Positions 31,012 to 38,738 of a stretch of DNA of 39,112 nucleotides are shown piece by piece. The position numbers and the translations under genes are program-made. Numbering within the stretch: position 1 is the stretch's first letter; each line of letters starts with the position of its first letter. The stretch is from an uncultured Bacilli bacterium (lineage in GTDB: Bacteria; Bacillota_I; Bacilli_A; RF39; UBA660). Location of the stretch: assembly GCA_944358495.1 (NCBI GenBank), contig CALVRF010000001.1, positions 1-39,112 of the forward strand, in the 5' to 3' direction. The notes under the pieces are model-generated. The model saw nothing but the letters and a program-made list of their open reading frames with translations, was not told the DNA's origin and searched no databases.

Positions 31012-32382
31012 TTATCTCCTTGTCAAAACTTTTTGCTTGTCGGTACAGCTATATGTTAAATACTCACCGGTTATATAAGAATTATCATAAAATCTCTTTT
31101 CAATCTCTTTGTCAAAGTCAGAATCCCATAAATCGTTTGAATAGCCAAGTATTTTCTGATATGTTCCAATACTTTGTAAATATTTTTTATACATTTCATA
31201 AGAATTAAATGTCATTAAAAAGCGATTTCTACATGCAGAAATTGGAAATAAACCAGCTTCATCAACCATCCTGTCCATATCATCCAAAGTATATCTGCCA
31301 TCCAAATCTTGGGGCATAAATGTCTCTTTGAGATAATCAATGCCTGGTACTGAAAACAAGATTTTACCATTATCGGTAAGTAATTCTCTAGCTTTATTTA
31401 ATGCCAAAACTGGATTGTTTAAATGATGTAAAACATAACTAAATATTATTATATCAAAAGAGTCATTAAATTCCAAATTCATAAAGTCTTTATTTATAAA
31501 GGCTGTTTTATTTTTCCCAGAAAAAATTCTGTTTTGAGCATTTAAAATCATTTCGTCACTTATGTCAATGCCTGTAATCTCACAACCATTAAATGTCTTA
31601 TCTATTTTTCCAATTAATTTTCCAGTTCCACAGCCAATGTCAGCAATTTTCATTCCATCATTAACGCTTGATAATACTTCATTTGTAATAGGGTTTTTTA
31701 TACCGTGATATATTACAAATCTTGATTTATCATCCCATTCATCAGCCACTTTGCCCCCGAACACTTCTTCAACACCAGAAGATAGTGTGCTTTTAGATAA
31801 TTGTTCTATAAAATTATTTAACATATTTATATTGTTTGACATTTGAAATTTTGAGGTTGAGCAAGATTCAAATGCGTCGATACATTCTTCAACCATAGAA
31901 ATAGTGTCTTGGAGATTATCATTAACCACAACATAATCAAAATTTCTTGCCACAATCAAATTATTGACGTCATCTCTAATTCTGCCCGTAGATCTGTTTT
32001 CTCTTCTCAAATTTAAAGTTTCTACTGATGGCGGAAGAAGTAGAATTAAACAAGTGTTCGGATTGGCTTTTTTCATTTCTAGGGCTCTATCAGGAGTTAG
32101 CTGAAAAATAATCGTTGAATCGGAGTTGATGTTATCTATATCTTTTTCAAAACTACCATAATAGTGTCCATCATAACACTTAACATTAAACATTTCGCCT
32201 TTTTTTACATAATCTTCAAATACTTCTTTTTCCATAAAGAAATAATCAAAACCATCAATCTCTCCTTCTCGTGGTTTTCTGGTGGTACAAGTAGTAAACT
32301 TTCTAAATTTAGGGTTTTTTAATAATAGTTCAGTTATTGTACCTTTTCCTGAACCACTTGGGCCACTAAAAACTAAATTCAT
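31012..32382 (-). CDS. Guanylate kinase-SAM methyltransferase fusion
   Basis: A 456-aa two-domain protein. Residues 1-172 are a full guanylate kinase: P-loop SGPSGSGKGT (6-15), GMP-binding TTRKPREGE (33-41) and YYGSF (74-78), and a lid with RRENRSTGR and VVVNDNL. It would phosphorylate GMP or a related nucleotide. Residues about 240-370 are a class I methyltransferase with motif I IADIGCGTGK (246-255), GIDIS, and SYVLHHLNNP. The remaining 85 residues are helical. I know no housekeeping gene with this order. ATG 32382 follows GAGGTGA. First gene of the cargo operon. Confidence 0.85.
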   Translation of the reverse strand: MNLVFSGPSGSGKGTITELLLKNPKFRKFTTCTTRKPREGEIDGFDYFFMEKEVFEDYVKKGEMFNVKCYDGHYYGSFEKDIDNINSDSTIIFQLTPDRALEMKKANPNTCLILLLPPSVETLNLRRENRSTGRIRDDVNNLIVARNFDYVVVNDNLQDTISMVEECIDAFESCSTSKFQMSNNINMLNNFIEQLSKSTLSSGVEEVFGGKVADEWDDKSRFVIYHGIKNPITNEVLSSVNDGMKIADIGCGTGKLIGKIDKTFNGCEITGIDISDEMILNAQNRIFSGKNKTAFINKDFMNLEFNDSFDIIIFSYVLHHLNNPVLALNKARELLTDNGKILFSVPGIDYLKETFMPQDLDGRYTLDDMDRMVDEAGLFPISACRNRFLMTFNSYEMYKKYLQSIGTYQKILGYSNDLWDSDFDKEIEKRFYDNSYITGEYLTYSCTDKQKVLTRR

Positions 32383-32409
32383 CTATCTCACCTCTTCGTT
32401 ATGCTCGCT

Positions 32410-32438
32410 ATAATAACGCAAAATAAATTTTTTGTCAA
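32410..32438 (-). promoter_or_regulatory. Near-consensus promoter of the cargo operon
   Basis: On the minus strand TTGACA (32438-32433), a 17-base spacer and TATTAT (32415-32410), 28 bases before the fusion gene. Confidence 0.85.
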
Positions 32439-32491
32439 TATTTTCCATTTTATTATGTACAGAAGACCAAATTGCCTTTTACTCTTTATAA

Positions 32492-32525
32492 AAAAAGTCT
32501 TTGAACGTAGTTTCAAAGGCTTTTT
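32492..32525. terminator. Bidirectional terminator
   Basis: AAAAAGTCTTTGA (32492-32504) with TCAAAGGCTTTTT (32513-32525), one mismatch. It marks the right edge of the cargo cassette. Confidence 0.8.
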
Positions 32526-32527
32526 GA

Positions 32528-32586
32528 TGACACTATGACAGCAATTTATGGGTGGGGTAGTCCCAATTTTTACTGTCATAGTGTCA
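32528..32586. repeat. 14-bp inverted repeat
   Basis: TGACACTATGACAG (32528-32541) and CTGTCATAGTGTCA (32573-32586) are perfect arms around 31 bases. The right arm overlaps the stop of the membrane-protein gene, so it may end that minus-strand transcript; a scar of cassette insertion is the alternative. Confidence 0.6.
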
Positions 32587-33033
32587 TTTTCTTTTGTTTA
32601 TATTATCTTGAATAATTTTTTTAGTGTCATTATATGCTTTATCAATTATGACATAAATAAATATTTCCAATATTACTGTAAATAAATATAAACTAATAAA
32701 TACATATAAGTTATTTAATGAAATATTAAAGTTAGGAAAATCTTGTATAAAAATAATTGCTAAATACACAAGAGTATATAGTACTAATAAAACCGTAGTA
32801 GTATCATTTAATGACCTATTAACAAGTTCTGATTTTCTCTTATCAATATTTAAACCGTTTTTACTCCATTTACCAACACAATATACGTTACCAATTAATG
32901 TAAATGGAATTAAACACCAATATAAGCTAACCCAAAAATCATTTTGATTAATCACAAGTGCTATTACATCAATTAACAAAAATATATTACCTAAAATTTG
33001 TACTATATTAAAATATTTAATTCTTTCTCGCAT
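32584..33033 (-). CDS. Small membrane protein, unknown
   Basis: A 149-aa protein with four hydrophobic helices (about residues 8-28, 32-50, 80-98 and 108-130) and charged ends. Not recognised. ATG 33033 follows AGAGAGGATC and overlaps the end of the repressor gene by 17 bases, so the two are translated together. In elements of this kind a membrane protein beside the repressor may serve in exclusion or immunity, but this is only inference from position. Confidence 0.6.
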   Translation of the reverse strand: MRERIKYFNIVQILGNIFLLIDVIALVINQNDFWVSLYWCLIPFTLIGNVYCVGKWSKNGLNIDKRKSELVNRSLNDTTTVLLVLYTLVYLAIIFIQDFPNFNISLNNLYVFISLYLFTVILEIFIYVIIDKAYNDTKKIIQDNINKRK

Positions 33034-33520
33034 TTTCGATCCTCTCTTTCGTTTTAGCACTATGTAATAGTTTAACAATTTCATTAGCTGAATTAATTTG
33101 ATATTCTGTATCTTCTATTGTTTGCATAGTAACTTCTTTTTCTTCTTCCGATATATTTTCATCTTTTAATCTCTTATTTAAACTATCTAATAATGATTGC
33201 CAATTATCTATACTTCCCAAAGTATTAACAAGAGCCTCATCTAATTCTTTTCCTTTTAAAGAAGAATAGTAATGTTTAAGTAATGGGTTTAATGGTGTTA
33301 CTTGAAAACCTAAGCCAGCTGCATACATTAAATCATTATAATTAACATCAATATGTTGGCTTATTTTTCGGAGTGTTTTAGGATTTGGAATTTCACGTTC
33401 TCCACTTTCAATTCGTGCTAGTTCTGTATCACTAATATTAGCCATCCTAGATAGTTCACGTTTTGATAAACCTTTAGCTTCTCTTGCTTTAGCTATCATT
33501 TGACCAACCGTTTCGTGCAT
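33017..33520 (-). CDS. XRE-family repressor of the element
   Basis: A 167-aa regulator with an N-terminal helix-turn-helix (about residues 5-60: GQMIAKAREAKGLSKRELSR, then ISDTELARIESGEREIPNP) and a helical C-terminal part without protease or zincin motif. ATG 33520 is behind AAAGGAGC. It is divergent from the Xis/Rep/Mob genes, and the intergenic region holds repeated CAACTT-containing operators, the classic lysogeny-type switch of integrative elements. It should repress both directions. Confidence 0.85.
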   Translation of the reverse strand: MHETVGQMIAKAREAKGLSKRELSRMANISDTELARIESGEREIPNPKTLRKISQHIDVNYNDLMYAAGLGFQVTPLNPLLKHYYSSLKGKELDEALVNTLGSIDNWQSLLDSLNKRLKDENISEEEKEVTMQTIEDTEYQINSANEIVKLLHSAKTKERIENARKN

Positions 33521-33542
33521 AAAAAAGCTCCTTTCTGCTACC

Positions 33543-33571
33543 AATATAACATATTTTAATGATTTTTTCAA
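33543..33571 (-). promoter_or_regulatory. Promoter of the repressor gene
   Basis: On the minus strand TTGAAA (33571-33566), a 17-base spacer and TATATT (33548-33543) with extended TG. The -35 overlaps a TCAACTT site. Confidence 0.7.
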
Positions 33572-33597
33572 CTTTTTTATCGAAAAATAACACTTTT

Positions 33598-33675
33598 TGC
33601 AACTTTTTGGTTGACAAAAGTGGTTTTATGGTGTGTAGTCAACTTATAAGTTGCACTTTAAATTAAATTGCAACT
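33598..33675. promoter_or_regulatory. Operator cluster
   Basis: TGCAACTT at 33598-33605, a perfect 14-bp palindrome CAACTTATAAGTTG at 33640-33653, and AAGTTGCA (33649-33656) facing TGCAACTT (33668-33675). They surround the -35/-10 of the rightward promoter, so they are likely binding sites of the divergent repressor. Confidence 0.6.
33611..33639 (+). promoter_or_regulatory. Rightward promoter of the mobility genes
   Basis: TTGACA (33611-33616), a 17-base spacer and TGTAGT (33634-33639). The start point would fall in the palindrome at 33640-33653. A second TTGACA at 33689-33694 lacks a fitting -10. Confidence 0.5.
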
Positions 33676-33702
33676 TAACAAAAGCTCTTTGACAACTGCA
33701 TA

Positions 33703-33905
33703 GTGTGCTTACGGTCAGACTGGCCCAGGGTTTGCTGGGAACGGGAAGTACACGTTAAACAAAGAAATCATCCTAATTTACATTAGGAGTTGTGGGTTAG
33801 CTAAAACCCTCCTTAGATACATTGCTTAAAAAGTATGTATACATCCTAAAAGGGAGTTGTCGGTAACACTAAAACCGTCATTGCTGAAAATATCATAAAA
33901 CGAAA
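33703..33905 (+). promoter_or_regulatory. Structured 5' leader of the mobility operon
   Basis: A run of hairpins without a reading frame: GTGTGCTT (33703-33710) with AAGTACAC (33746-33753) enclosing CCCAG/CTGGG (33724-33728, 33735-33739); TCCTAAT/ATTAGGA (33771-33777, 33782-33788); GGGTT/AACCC (33794-33798, 33805-33809); ATGTATACAT (about 33835-33844); CGGT/ACCG (about 33860-33878). Together with the operators it accounts for the gene-free stretch 33572-33916. It could be an attenuation leader or a replication origin. Confidence 0.45.
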
Positions 33906-33916
33906 GGGGGAAATAA

Positions 33917-34147
33917 ATGACAGCAAGTGAAACATTAAAGTTAATTGCAAAACAATGGTGTAATTTAGAAGATTTGAGAAAATTAACAGGTTTAGGAAAA
34001 AACAATGCCTTAAAATTAAAAAGTGAAATTAAAGACAATTTAGAAAGTAAAGGTTATCAGTTACCTAATAAACTATTACCAATGAGTGAAGTAGTAGAGT
34101 ATTTAAAAATCAATGTGAGTTATTTACAAGAGGTGTCAAAAAATTAG
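33917..34147 (+). CDS. Small DNA-binding protein (Xis/DUF3173-like)
   Basis: A 76-aa protein with a helix-hairpin or winged-helix-like pattern: DLRKLTGLGKNNALKLKSEI, then YQLPNKLLPMSEVVEYLKIN. Small proteins of this length and position, at the start of the mobility operon of ICEs and IMEs, are excisionase- or DUF3173-like. AAAGGGGG precedes ATG 33917. It is followed after 18 bases by the RepA-like gene. It may direct excision together with the integrase, or help replication. Confidence 0.6.
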   Translation: MTASETLKLIAKQWCNLEDLRKLTGLGKNNALKLKSEIKDNLESKGYQLPNKLLPMSEVVEYLKINVSYLQEVSKN

Positions 34148-34165
34148 TATGGGAGAAATGATAAT

Positions 34166-35110
34166 ATGAAAACTATATCACAAATGAGAAATGAGCCAAT
34201 AAAAAAAGATTTCATAGTTGATAAACTAATGAAATCTCGGGGAGTGTATTGTCTAGTTGCAAGACCGAAAGTTGGTAAATCATTATTCGCACTTCAACTT
34301 GCCAACTCGGTTGCAAATGGACAAGAGTTTCTTGGTTTGAAAACAATTACATCTCCTGTACTATATATTAGCACAGAAATGAACTCTACACAAATTTTAG
34401 AACGTATAGATAAAATGGGTTTACAGTTTACTGATAAAAATTTCTTTTTAAAGGAGCAAGAAGTAAATGAGAGAAAATTAAATCTTATGGACTTACAATT
34501 AGATTTACAAGAATTTGCTTATGATTATGGTGGAAAACTTGTGATTATTGATATGTTATGTGGAATTAGATTAGATAATGGCTATGATATTAATAGTTAC
34601 CAAGATATTGGTCAGTATGTTATACCAAAATTTAGAGAATTAAGCAATAAATATGGTTTTACAATATTATTAATACACCATTTAAATAAAAGCAATACTT
34701 CTTTAGGTAGTACAGCTATTGATGGCTCGGTTGATGGTATGATTACTTTAAAAAAAGATAATAATATCGTAAATAAAATATTTCTTAATTATGAAAGTAG
34801 AGATTTTGAGGGGCTAGATTTGATTTTAAAAAGGAATGAAAATTTACTATTTGAAATTTCAGAGTTGGAAACCGAAGATTTAAATGTTAATTTAATCATA
34901 TTCCTAAATTATGCAATAAAACAAAGGGACTTTGAATTTACAGTATCAGAAATTACAAGCAAATTAAATTTAAATATAACACCATCACAATTTGGTAAAA
35001 TATTAAATGCTAACATAGACAACTTGCAAAAAGAGGGACTATATATAGAGCAACAAAGGAAAGCAAAGGCTAGGGTATATATCGCACAATATAAAGAGCC
35101 TTTGGAATAA
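34166..35110 (+). CDS. RepA-like RecA-fold ATPase (AAA_25)
   Basis: A 314-aa ATPase of the plasmid RepA/DnaB-like RecA superfamily. Walker A is ARPKVGKS (about residues 32-39), followed by LYISTEMN, Walker B KLVIIDML (about 126-133), and LLIHHLNKS as sensor segment (about 167-175). The C-terminal about 80 residues look like a winged-helix domain. It probably drives helicase-type replication of the excised circle. ATG 34166 follows GGGAGAAAT. The oriT candidate lies directly downstream. Confidence 0.8.
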   Translation: MKTISQMRNEPIKKDFIVDKLMKSRGVYCLVARPKVGKSLFALQLANSVANGQEFLGLKTITSPVLYISTEMNSTQILERIDKMGLQFTDKNFFLKEQEVNERKLNLMDLQLDLQEFAYDYGGKLVIIDMLCGIRLDNGYDINSYQDIGQYVIPKFRELSNKYGFTILLIHHLNKSNTSLGSTAIDGSVDGMITLKKDNNIVNKIFLNYESRDFEGLDLILKRNENLLFEISELETEDLNVNLIIFLNYAIKQRDFEFTVSEITSKLNLNITPSQFGKILNANIDNLQKEGLYIEQQRKAKARVYIAQYKEPLE

Positions 35111-35131
35111 TACTTTATATATTACCTGATA

Positions 35132-35365
35132 TCAATATTCACTGAATAAGTGAATATTGAAAATAAACGTGGCACGTTTTGTTTGCGATAGCAAATGAAA
35201 GTGGCGATAGTTTATTTCTTCAATAATAATTGCTGTGGAATTATTATTGAATTAGTCTTATAGGAATAAACATAGCTTATTCCTATAAGACATAAGGGGG
35301 TTTTTAGGGAACTCCCTAAACTCACAAATGGGCTATGCCCTAGTGAGATAGGTCATAAATGACCT
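35132..35365. other. Hairpin-rich region, candidate oriT or replication origin
   Basis: At least five perfect inverted repeats in 235 bases: 12 bp at 35132-35143/35149-35160, 13 bp at 35219-35231/35239-35251, 15 bp (GTCTTATAGGAATAA) at 35255-35269/35277-35291, 8 bp (TTTAGGGA) at 35303-35310/35313-35320, and 7 bp (AGGTCAT) at 35350-35356/35359-35365. Between the first two, ATAAAC/GTTTAT enclose two GTGGC repeats. This lies just upstream of the relaxase gene, where MobV-type elements carry oriT. The nick site is not identified. Confidence 0.6.
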
Positions 35366-35389
35366 CTAAATAACTGGGGGTAATAAATA

Positions 35390-36814
35390 TTGTATGATGG
35401 AAAGCAAGTTGTGAGGGTAGAAACTAAATATAAACAGAAAGATTTGTATAATATTGGAATAGAAATGAAACAAAGAAAAGGTACTGGAAATTATGACAAA
35501 GAACGTACACCGTTTAATGTGGAGTATGTATCTATGTCTGAAAGAAATCTATATCAAGAAGTGAAACAAACCTTAAAAAGAAGAAATATTGAATATTTAA
35601 ATAAGCCTAATACTAACTTATTAAATGGTATTACGTTTACAAGTGGTAATGAATTTTTTGAGGCATTAGGTATGAAGTTTATTGATAGTGGTAGAACATA
35701 TAAAACTGGCGATAAAAAAGGACAAGCTGTTAAAACACCATATATAAAATCAAAAGAAGATATACCACAAGCTGTTAGTTATTATTTTGATAGCTGTATG
35801 GACTTTTTGAAAGAATATGTAGGCGAAGAAAATATATTGTTAGCTCAAATACATTATGATGAAGATACTCCTCATCTGCAAGCCTATTATATACCAGTAG
35901 TAAATAAGGTAAAGCGAAAATGTTATGTAAAAGATAAAGAGGGAAATGTAGTAAAAGAAGAAGTTAAAAATAAGCAAGGTAAAACTTCACTTGTTCCAAA
36001 GCTGTTAAGAGATGATAAAGGTAAAATTGTTTATGAAGAAGTTAAAGGAAAATTTTTAAACAATGATCAATTCTGGAAAAGTAAAGGTGGTAAAAATTCT
36101 TTTGCGAGATTACAAGACAATTTTAATAAATTTATTACTGAACGTGGTTTTAAATTAGATAGAGGTAATATTGGTAATGATGTAGAACATAAAACAAAAT
36201 TAGAACATCAAATAGAGGAAAATAAGGCAGAGTTAGAGGAATTACAGCTAGAAAAAGAAAGAACTAAACAAATACTTGAAGATACTAAAAATGGCTTGTT
36301 AGAGGCACAAAAATCAGCAAATAAAGAGGTTTTAAACCCTAGAAAAGGTATTGTTGGTTATAATACTAATGATGTAGTAGAAATAGTAGAATATTCCAAG
36401 AATTTGGAAAAAATCAATATATTACAGCAAAGCGAATTAAAAAATAAAGATACACTTATAACTAAATTGTCTAATGAAAATGAAAATTTTAAACAAAATA
36501 AAGAATTAATCAAAAGAAATAAAATTATTGAAGAACAAAAAGACACCATTAAAGAGCAAAAAAAGGAAATTACTAGGCTAAAAAATATAGTCAATGTTTT
36601 AGAAAATAACATTGAAAATTTAAAACAAAAATTTGAAAGAGAAATTGATAAATGGAAAAATCTATTTTCTAAAATGTGTAAAGCTATTGATAAAGTATTA
36701 AAACGAGAGCCTAAAAAATATATTGAAGATTATGAAGATTTAGCTGATAGCATTAATTATGATTACTATGATAAAGGAAAAGACAAAAATGATGATTTTG
36801 AAATGAGATTATAA
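35390..36814 (+). CDS. MobV-family relaxase (Pre/Mob-like)
   Basis: A 474-aa protein. The N-terminal about 220 residues are a plasmid-recombination/MobV relaxase domain, which nicks oriT and leads the strand into a recipient. The metal-binding motif is HYDEDTPHLQ (residues 155-164); the usual last His is Gln164, which is unusual. A long charged coiled coil follows (about 265-420), then an acidic tail. The start is TTG 35390 behind GGGGG (about 35376-35380); no ATG in frame is suitable before residue 27. Its position after RepA and the hairpin region is typical of IMEs. Confidence 0.83.
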   Translation: MYDGKQVVRVETKYKQKDLYNIGIEMKQRKGTGNYDKERTPFNVEYVSMSERNLYQEVKQTLKRRNIEYLNKPNTNLLNGITFTSGNEFFEALGMKFIDSGRTYKTGDKKGQAVKTPYIKSKEDIPQAVSYYFDSCMDFLKEYVGEENILLAQIHYDEDTPHLQAYYIPVVNKVKRKCYVKDKEGNVVKEEVKNKQGKTSLVPKLLRDDKGKIVYEEVKGKFLNNDQFWKSKGGKNSFARLQDNFNKFITERGFKLDRGNIGNDVEHKTKLEHQIEENKAELEELQLEKERTKQILEDTKNGLLEAQKSANKEVLNPRKGIVGYNTNDVVEIVEYSKNLEKINILQQSELKNKDTLITKLSNENENFKQNKELIKRNKIIEEQKDTIKEQKKEITRLKNIVNVLENNIENLKQKFEREIDKWKNLFSKMCKAIDKVLKREPKKYIEDYEDLADSINYDYYDKGKDKNDDFEMRL

Positions 36815-36867
36815 GATATTGCAAGTTTATTAATTAAGTATTATAATTTGTTTAGGAAGTGATATGC

Positions 36868-37503
36868 TTGGTAGAGATAAAACAATGGGTAAAAGATATT
36901 GTAATTTATTTTGAATTTTTGAATAACATTAATTTAAAATTATTTAAATTATGCTCTTTGGATTGTTGGAATGATATTACATCAATAGAAAAATATTATT
37001 TAGATATTTCACAAGATTTATTTAGATTATTACCTTGTTCTGCTAATACTAAATTAAAAAAAATTAATTTGATAGAAAGCGATGGCATATTTTCGATTAA
37101 TGATGGCATAGAAGAATTAAAAGGAGAAATTAAAAAATTTGTTTTAGAAAATAATGATATTTTATATACTATTAAATATATTAGAAATAAAACTGAACAT
37201 ATGCCTCATAAACTTAAAGCAGAAGGATTTTATAGTGGAAGTACGGGAAGTGATATACGATTTTCCTATGAAAATGAAAGTTTAAACATAAATTTTAATG
37301 ATTTGAAAAAGTTAGTTATTAAGTTAAATGAAATATTTATAAAAATGCAAAATGATTTGTCAAAATATCAAAATCAATTATCAGAGGAATACAAGACCTA
37401 TCCTTGTTGGGATTACTTAAAAAGTATGAATTTTGAAATATATAATAAATTACTTTTAAGTGAAAATTTATATGACATTTCATTTGTTATCAACAAATAT
37501 TAA
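36868..37503 (+). CDS. Hypothetical protein, possibly HEPN-like
   Basis: A 211-aa all-helical soluble protein. The segment YIRNKTEHMPHK (about residues 103-114) contains R-x4-H, the pattern of HEPN ribonuclease or nucleotidyl-binding domains, and helices around it fit that fold, but a second motif is lacking. TTG 36868 is chosen because AGGAAGTGAT lies four bases upstream; GTG 36859 overlaps that site. It lies between relaxase and integrase, 51 bases after the former, and ends before a terminator. It could be cargo (toxin or defence) or part of the mobility module. Confidence 0.55.
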   Translation: MVEIKQWVKDIVIYFEFLNNINLKLFKLCSLDCWNDITSIEKYYLDISQDLFRLLPCSANTKLKKINLIESDGIFSINDGIEELKGEIKKFVLENNDILYTIKYIRNKTEHMPHKLKAEGFYSGSTGSDIRFSYENESLNINFNDLKKLVIKLNEIFIKMQNDLSKYQNQLSEEYKTYPCWDYLKSMNFEIYNKLLLSENLYDISFVINKY

Positions 37504-37515
37504 TATATTTAAATT

Positions 37516-37569
37516 AAAGATTATTATAGTAGAAAGTAAGTAAAACTTTTTATATTAATAATCTTTTTT
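37516..37569 (+). terminator. Terminator before the integrase gene
   Basis: AAAGATTATTA (37516-37526) pairs with TAATAATCTTT (37556-37566), followed by further T. The loop is 29 bases. Confidence 0.55.
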
Positions 37570-37589
37570 GTTTGGGAGGTGAGAGCAAT

Positions 37590-38687
37590 TTGTCGTTATA
37601 CCAAGACAAAAAGACCAAGAAATGGTGTTATAGACTATCTAAATATGTAAATGGGAAACAAGTTCAAAAGCATTCTAAATGGTATGATTTAAAAAAAGAG
37701 GCAAAAGAGGCAGAAAAAGAATATTTAAAATCTATTAATGAAAATAATTCTTCTGATGAAGAAATAACATTTAAAGATGTGTGGGAAAGTTATATTGATT
37801 TTAAGAAAGATAAATTAAAAATAACAAGTTATAATGCAATATTAAATAAAGGTATACATTATGAAAGTTTATATAATATAAAAATGATAAATTTTGATAT
37901 TAATGTTTTTAATAACTGGAAGAGGTATATAAATAAACAAGACTTTTCCACCACACATAAAAATAATTTATATAAATGTTTGAGGTCAATTTTAAGATAT
38001 AGTGAAAAGTATCTTGATATTAAAGTAAATACATTGCTTAATAAAATGACTAATTTTAATAACCCAAACGAATTAAAAAAAGAAATGAATTTTTTTACTT
38101 ATGATGAATTTAAAAGTTTTATAAGTGTTGAAGAAGATTTAACTTATAAAACTTTTTTTGAGGTCTTATATTATTGTGGTTTAAGACAAGGCGAAATACA
38201 AGCCTTAACTTGGAAAGATATTACATTTGTAAATGATAATGAAGTATTAGTAAAAATAAATAAAACTTTAACATCAAAAATTAAGGGCAAAAAATATGTG
38301 ATTTTACCACCAAAGACCAAAAGCAGTTATAGAACATTACCAGTAAAAAATAAACAATTAATTAGTGATTTAAAGTTATTAAAAGAAAGATGTCAAAAAT
38401 TATATGGTTTTTCAGAAGAGTGGTTTGTATTTGGAAATGTGTATCCTTTAGCTGATACTACTATACAAACTAGAAAGAACAAAAATTGTAAATTAGCCGG
38501 TGTAAAAAGAATAAGAATACACGATTTTAGGCATAGCTGTGCTAGTTTATTAATAAATAAAGGAGCAAGTGTTGCTTTAGTTTCAAAATATTTAGGTCAT
38601 AGTGATATAGCTACAACATTAAATATATATTCACATATGTTTAAAAGTGAATTACAAGATATAGCCGAAGAATTAAAAGATTTATAA
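37590..38687 (+). CDS. int: Tyrosine-type integrase
   Basis: A 365-aa integrase with an N-terminal arm-binding domain (about residues 1-48, SLYQDKKTKKWCYRLSKYVNG), a SAM-like core-binding domain (about 60-160) and a catalytic domain. The active-site residues are complete: Arg199 in GLRQGE, His311-x-x-Arg314 in HDFRH, His337 in LGHSD and Tyr347 in NIYSHM. TTG 37590 follows GGGAGGTGA (37574-37582). The gene points toward its tRNA-Ala target 115 bases away. The arm-binding domain matches the paired ATGATAT repeats at all att copies. Confidence 0.95.
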   Translation: MSLYQDKKTKKWCYRLSKYVNGKQVQKHSKWYDLKKEAKEAEKEYLKSINENNSSDEEITFKDVWESYIDFKKDKLKITSYNAILNKGIHYESLYNIKMINFDINVFNNWKRYINKQDFSTTHKNNLYKCLRSILRYSEKYLDIKVNTLLNKMTNFNNPNELKKEMNFFTYDEFKSFISVEEDLTYKTFFEVLYYCGLRQGEIQALTWKDITFVNDNEVLVKINKTLTSKIKGKKYVILPPKTKSSYRTLPVKNKQLISDLKLLKERCQKLYGFSEEWFVFGNVYPLADTTIQTRKNKNCKLAGVKRIRIHDFRHSCASLLINKGASVALVSKYLGHSDIATTLNIYSHMFKSELQDIAEELKDL

Positions 38688-38693
38688 CAAAAA

Positions 38694-38730
38694 CTAGGAG
38701 CTATGAAAGTAGCTCCTAGAATTTTTTTTT
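38694..38730 (+). terminator. Terminator of the integrase gene
   Basis: CTAGGAGCT (38694-38702) pairs with AGCTCCTAG (38711-38719), followed by AA and nine or more T. Confidence 0.9.
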
Positions 38731-38738
38731 GAAAAACA

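Noticed and set aside
32388..32579. Minus-strand 63-codon frame
   Set aside because: It runs through a bidirectional terminator, an inverted repeat and the promoter of the cargo operon, and lacks a ribosome binding site.
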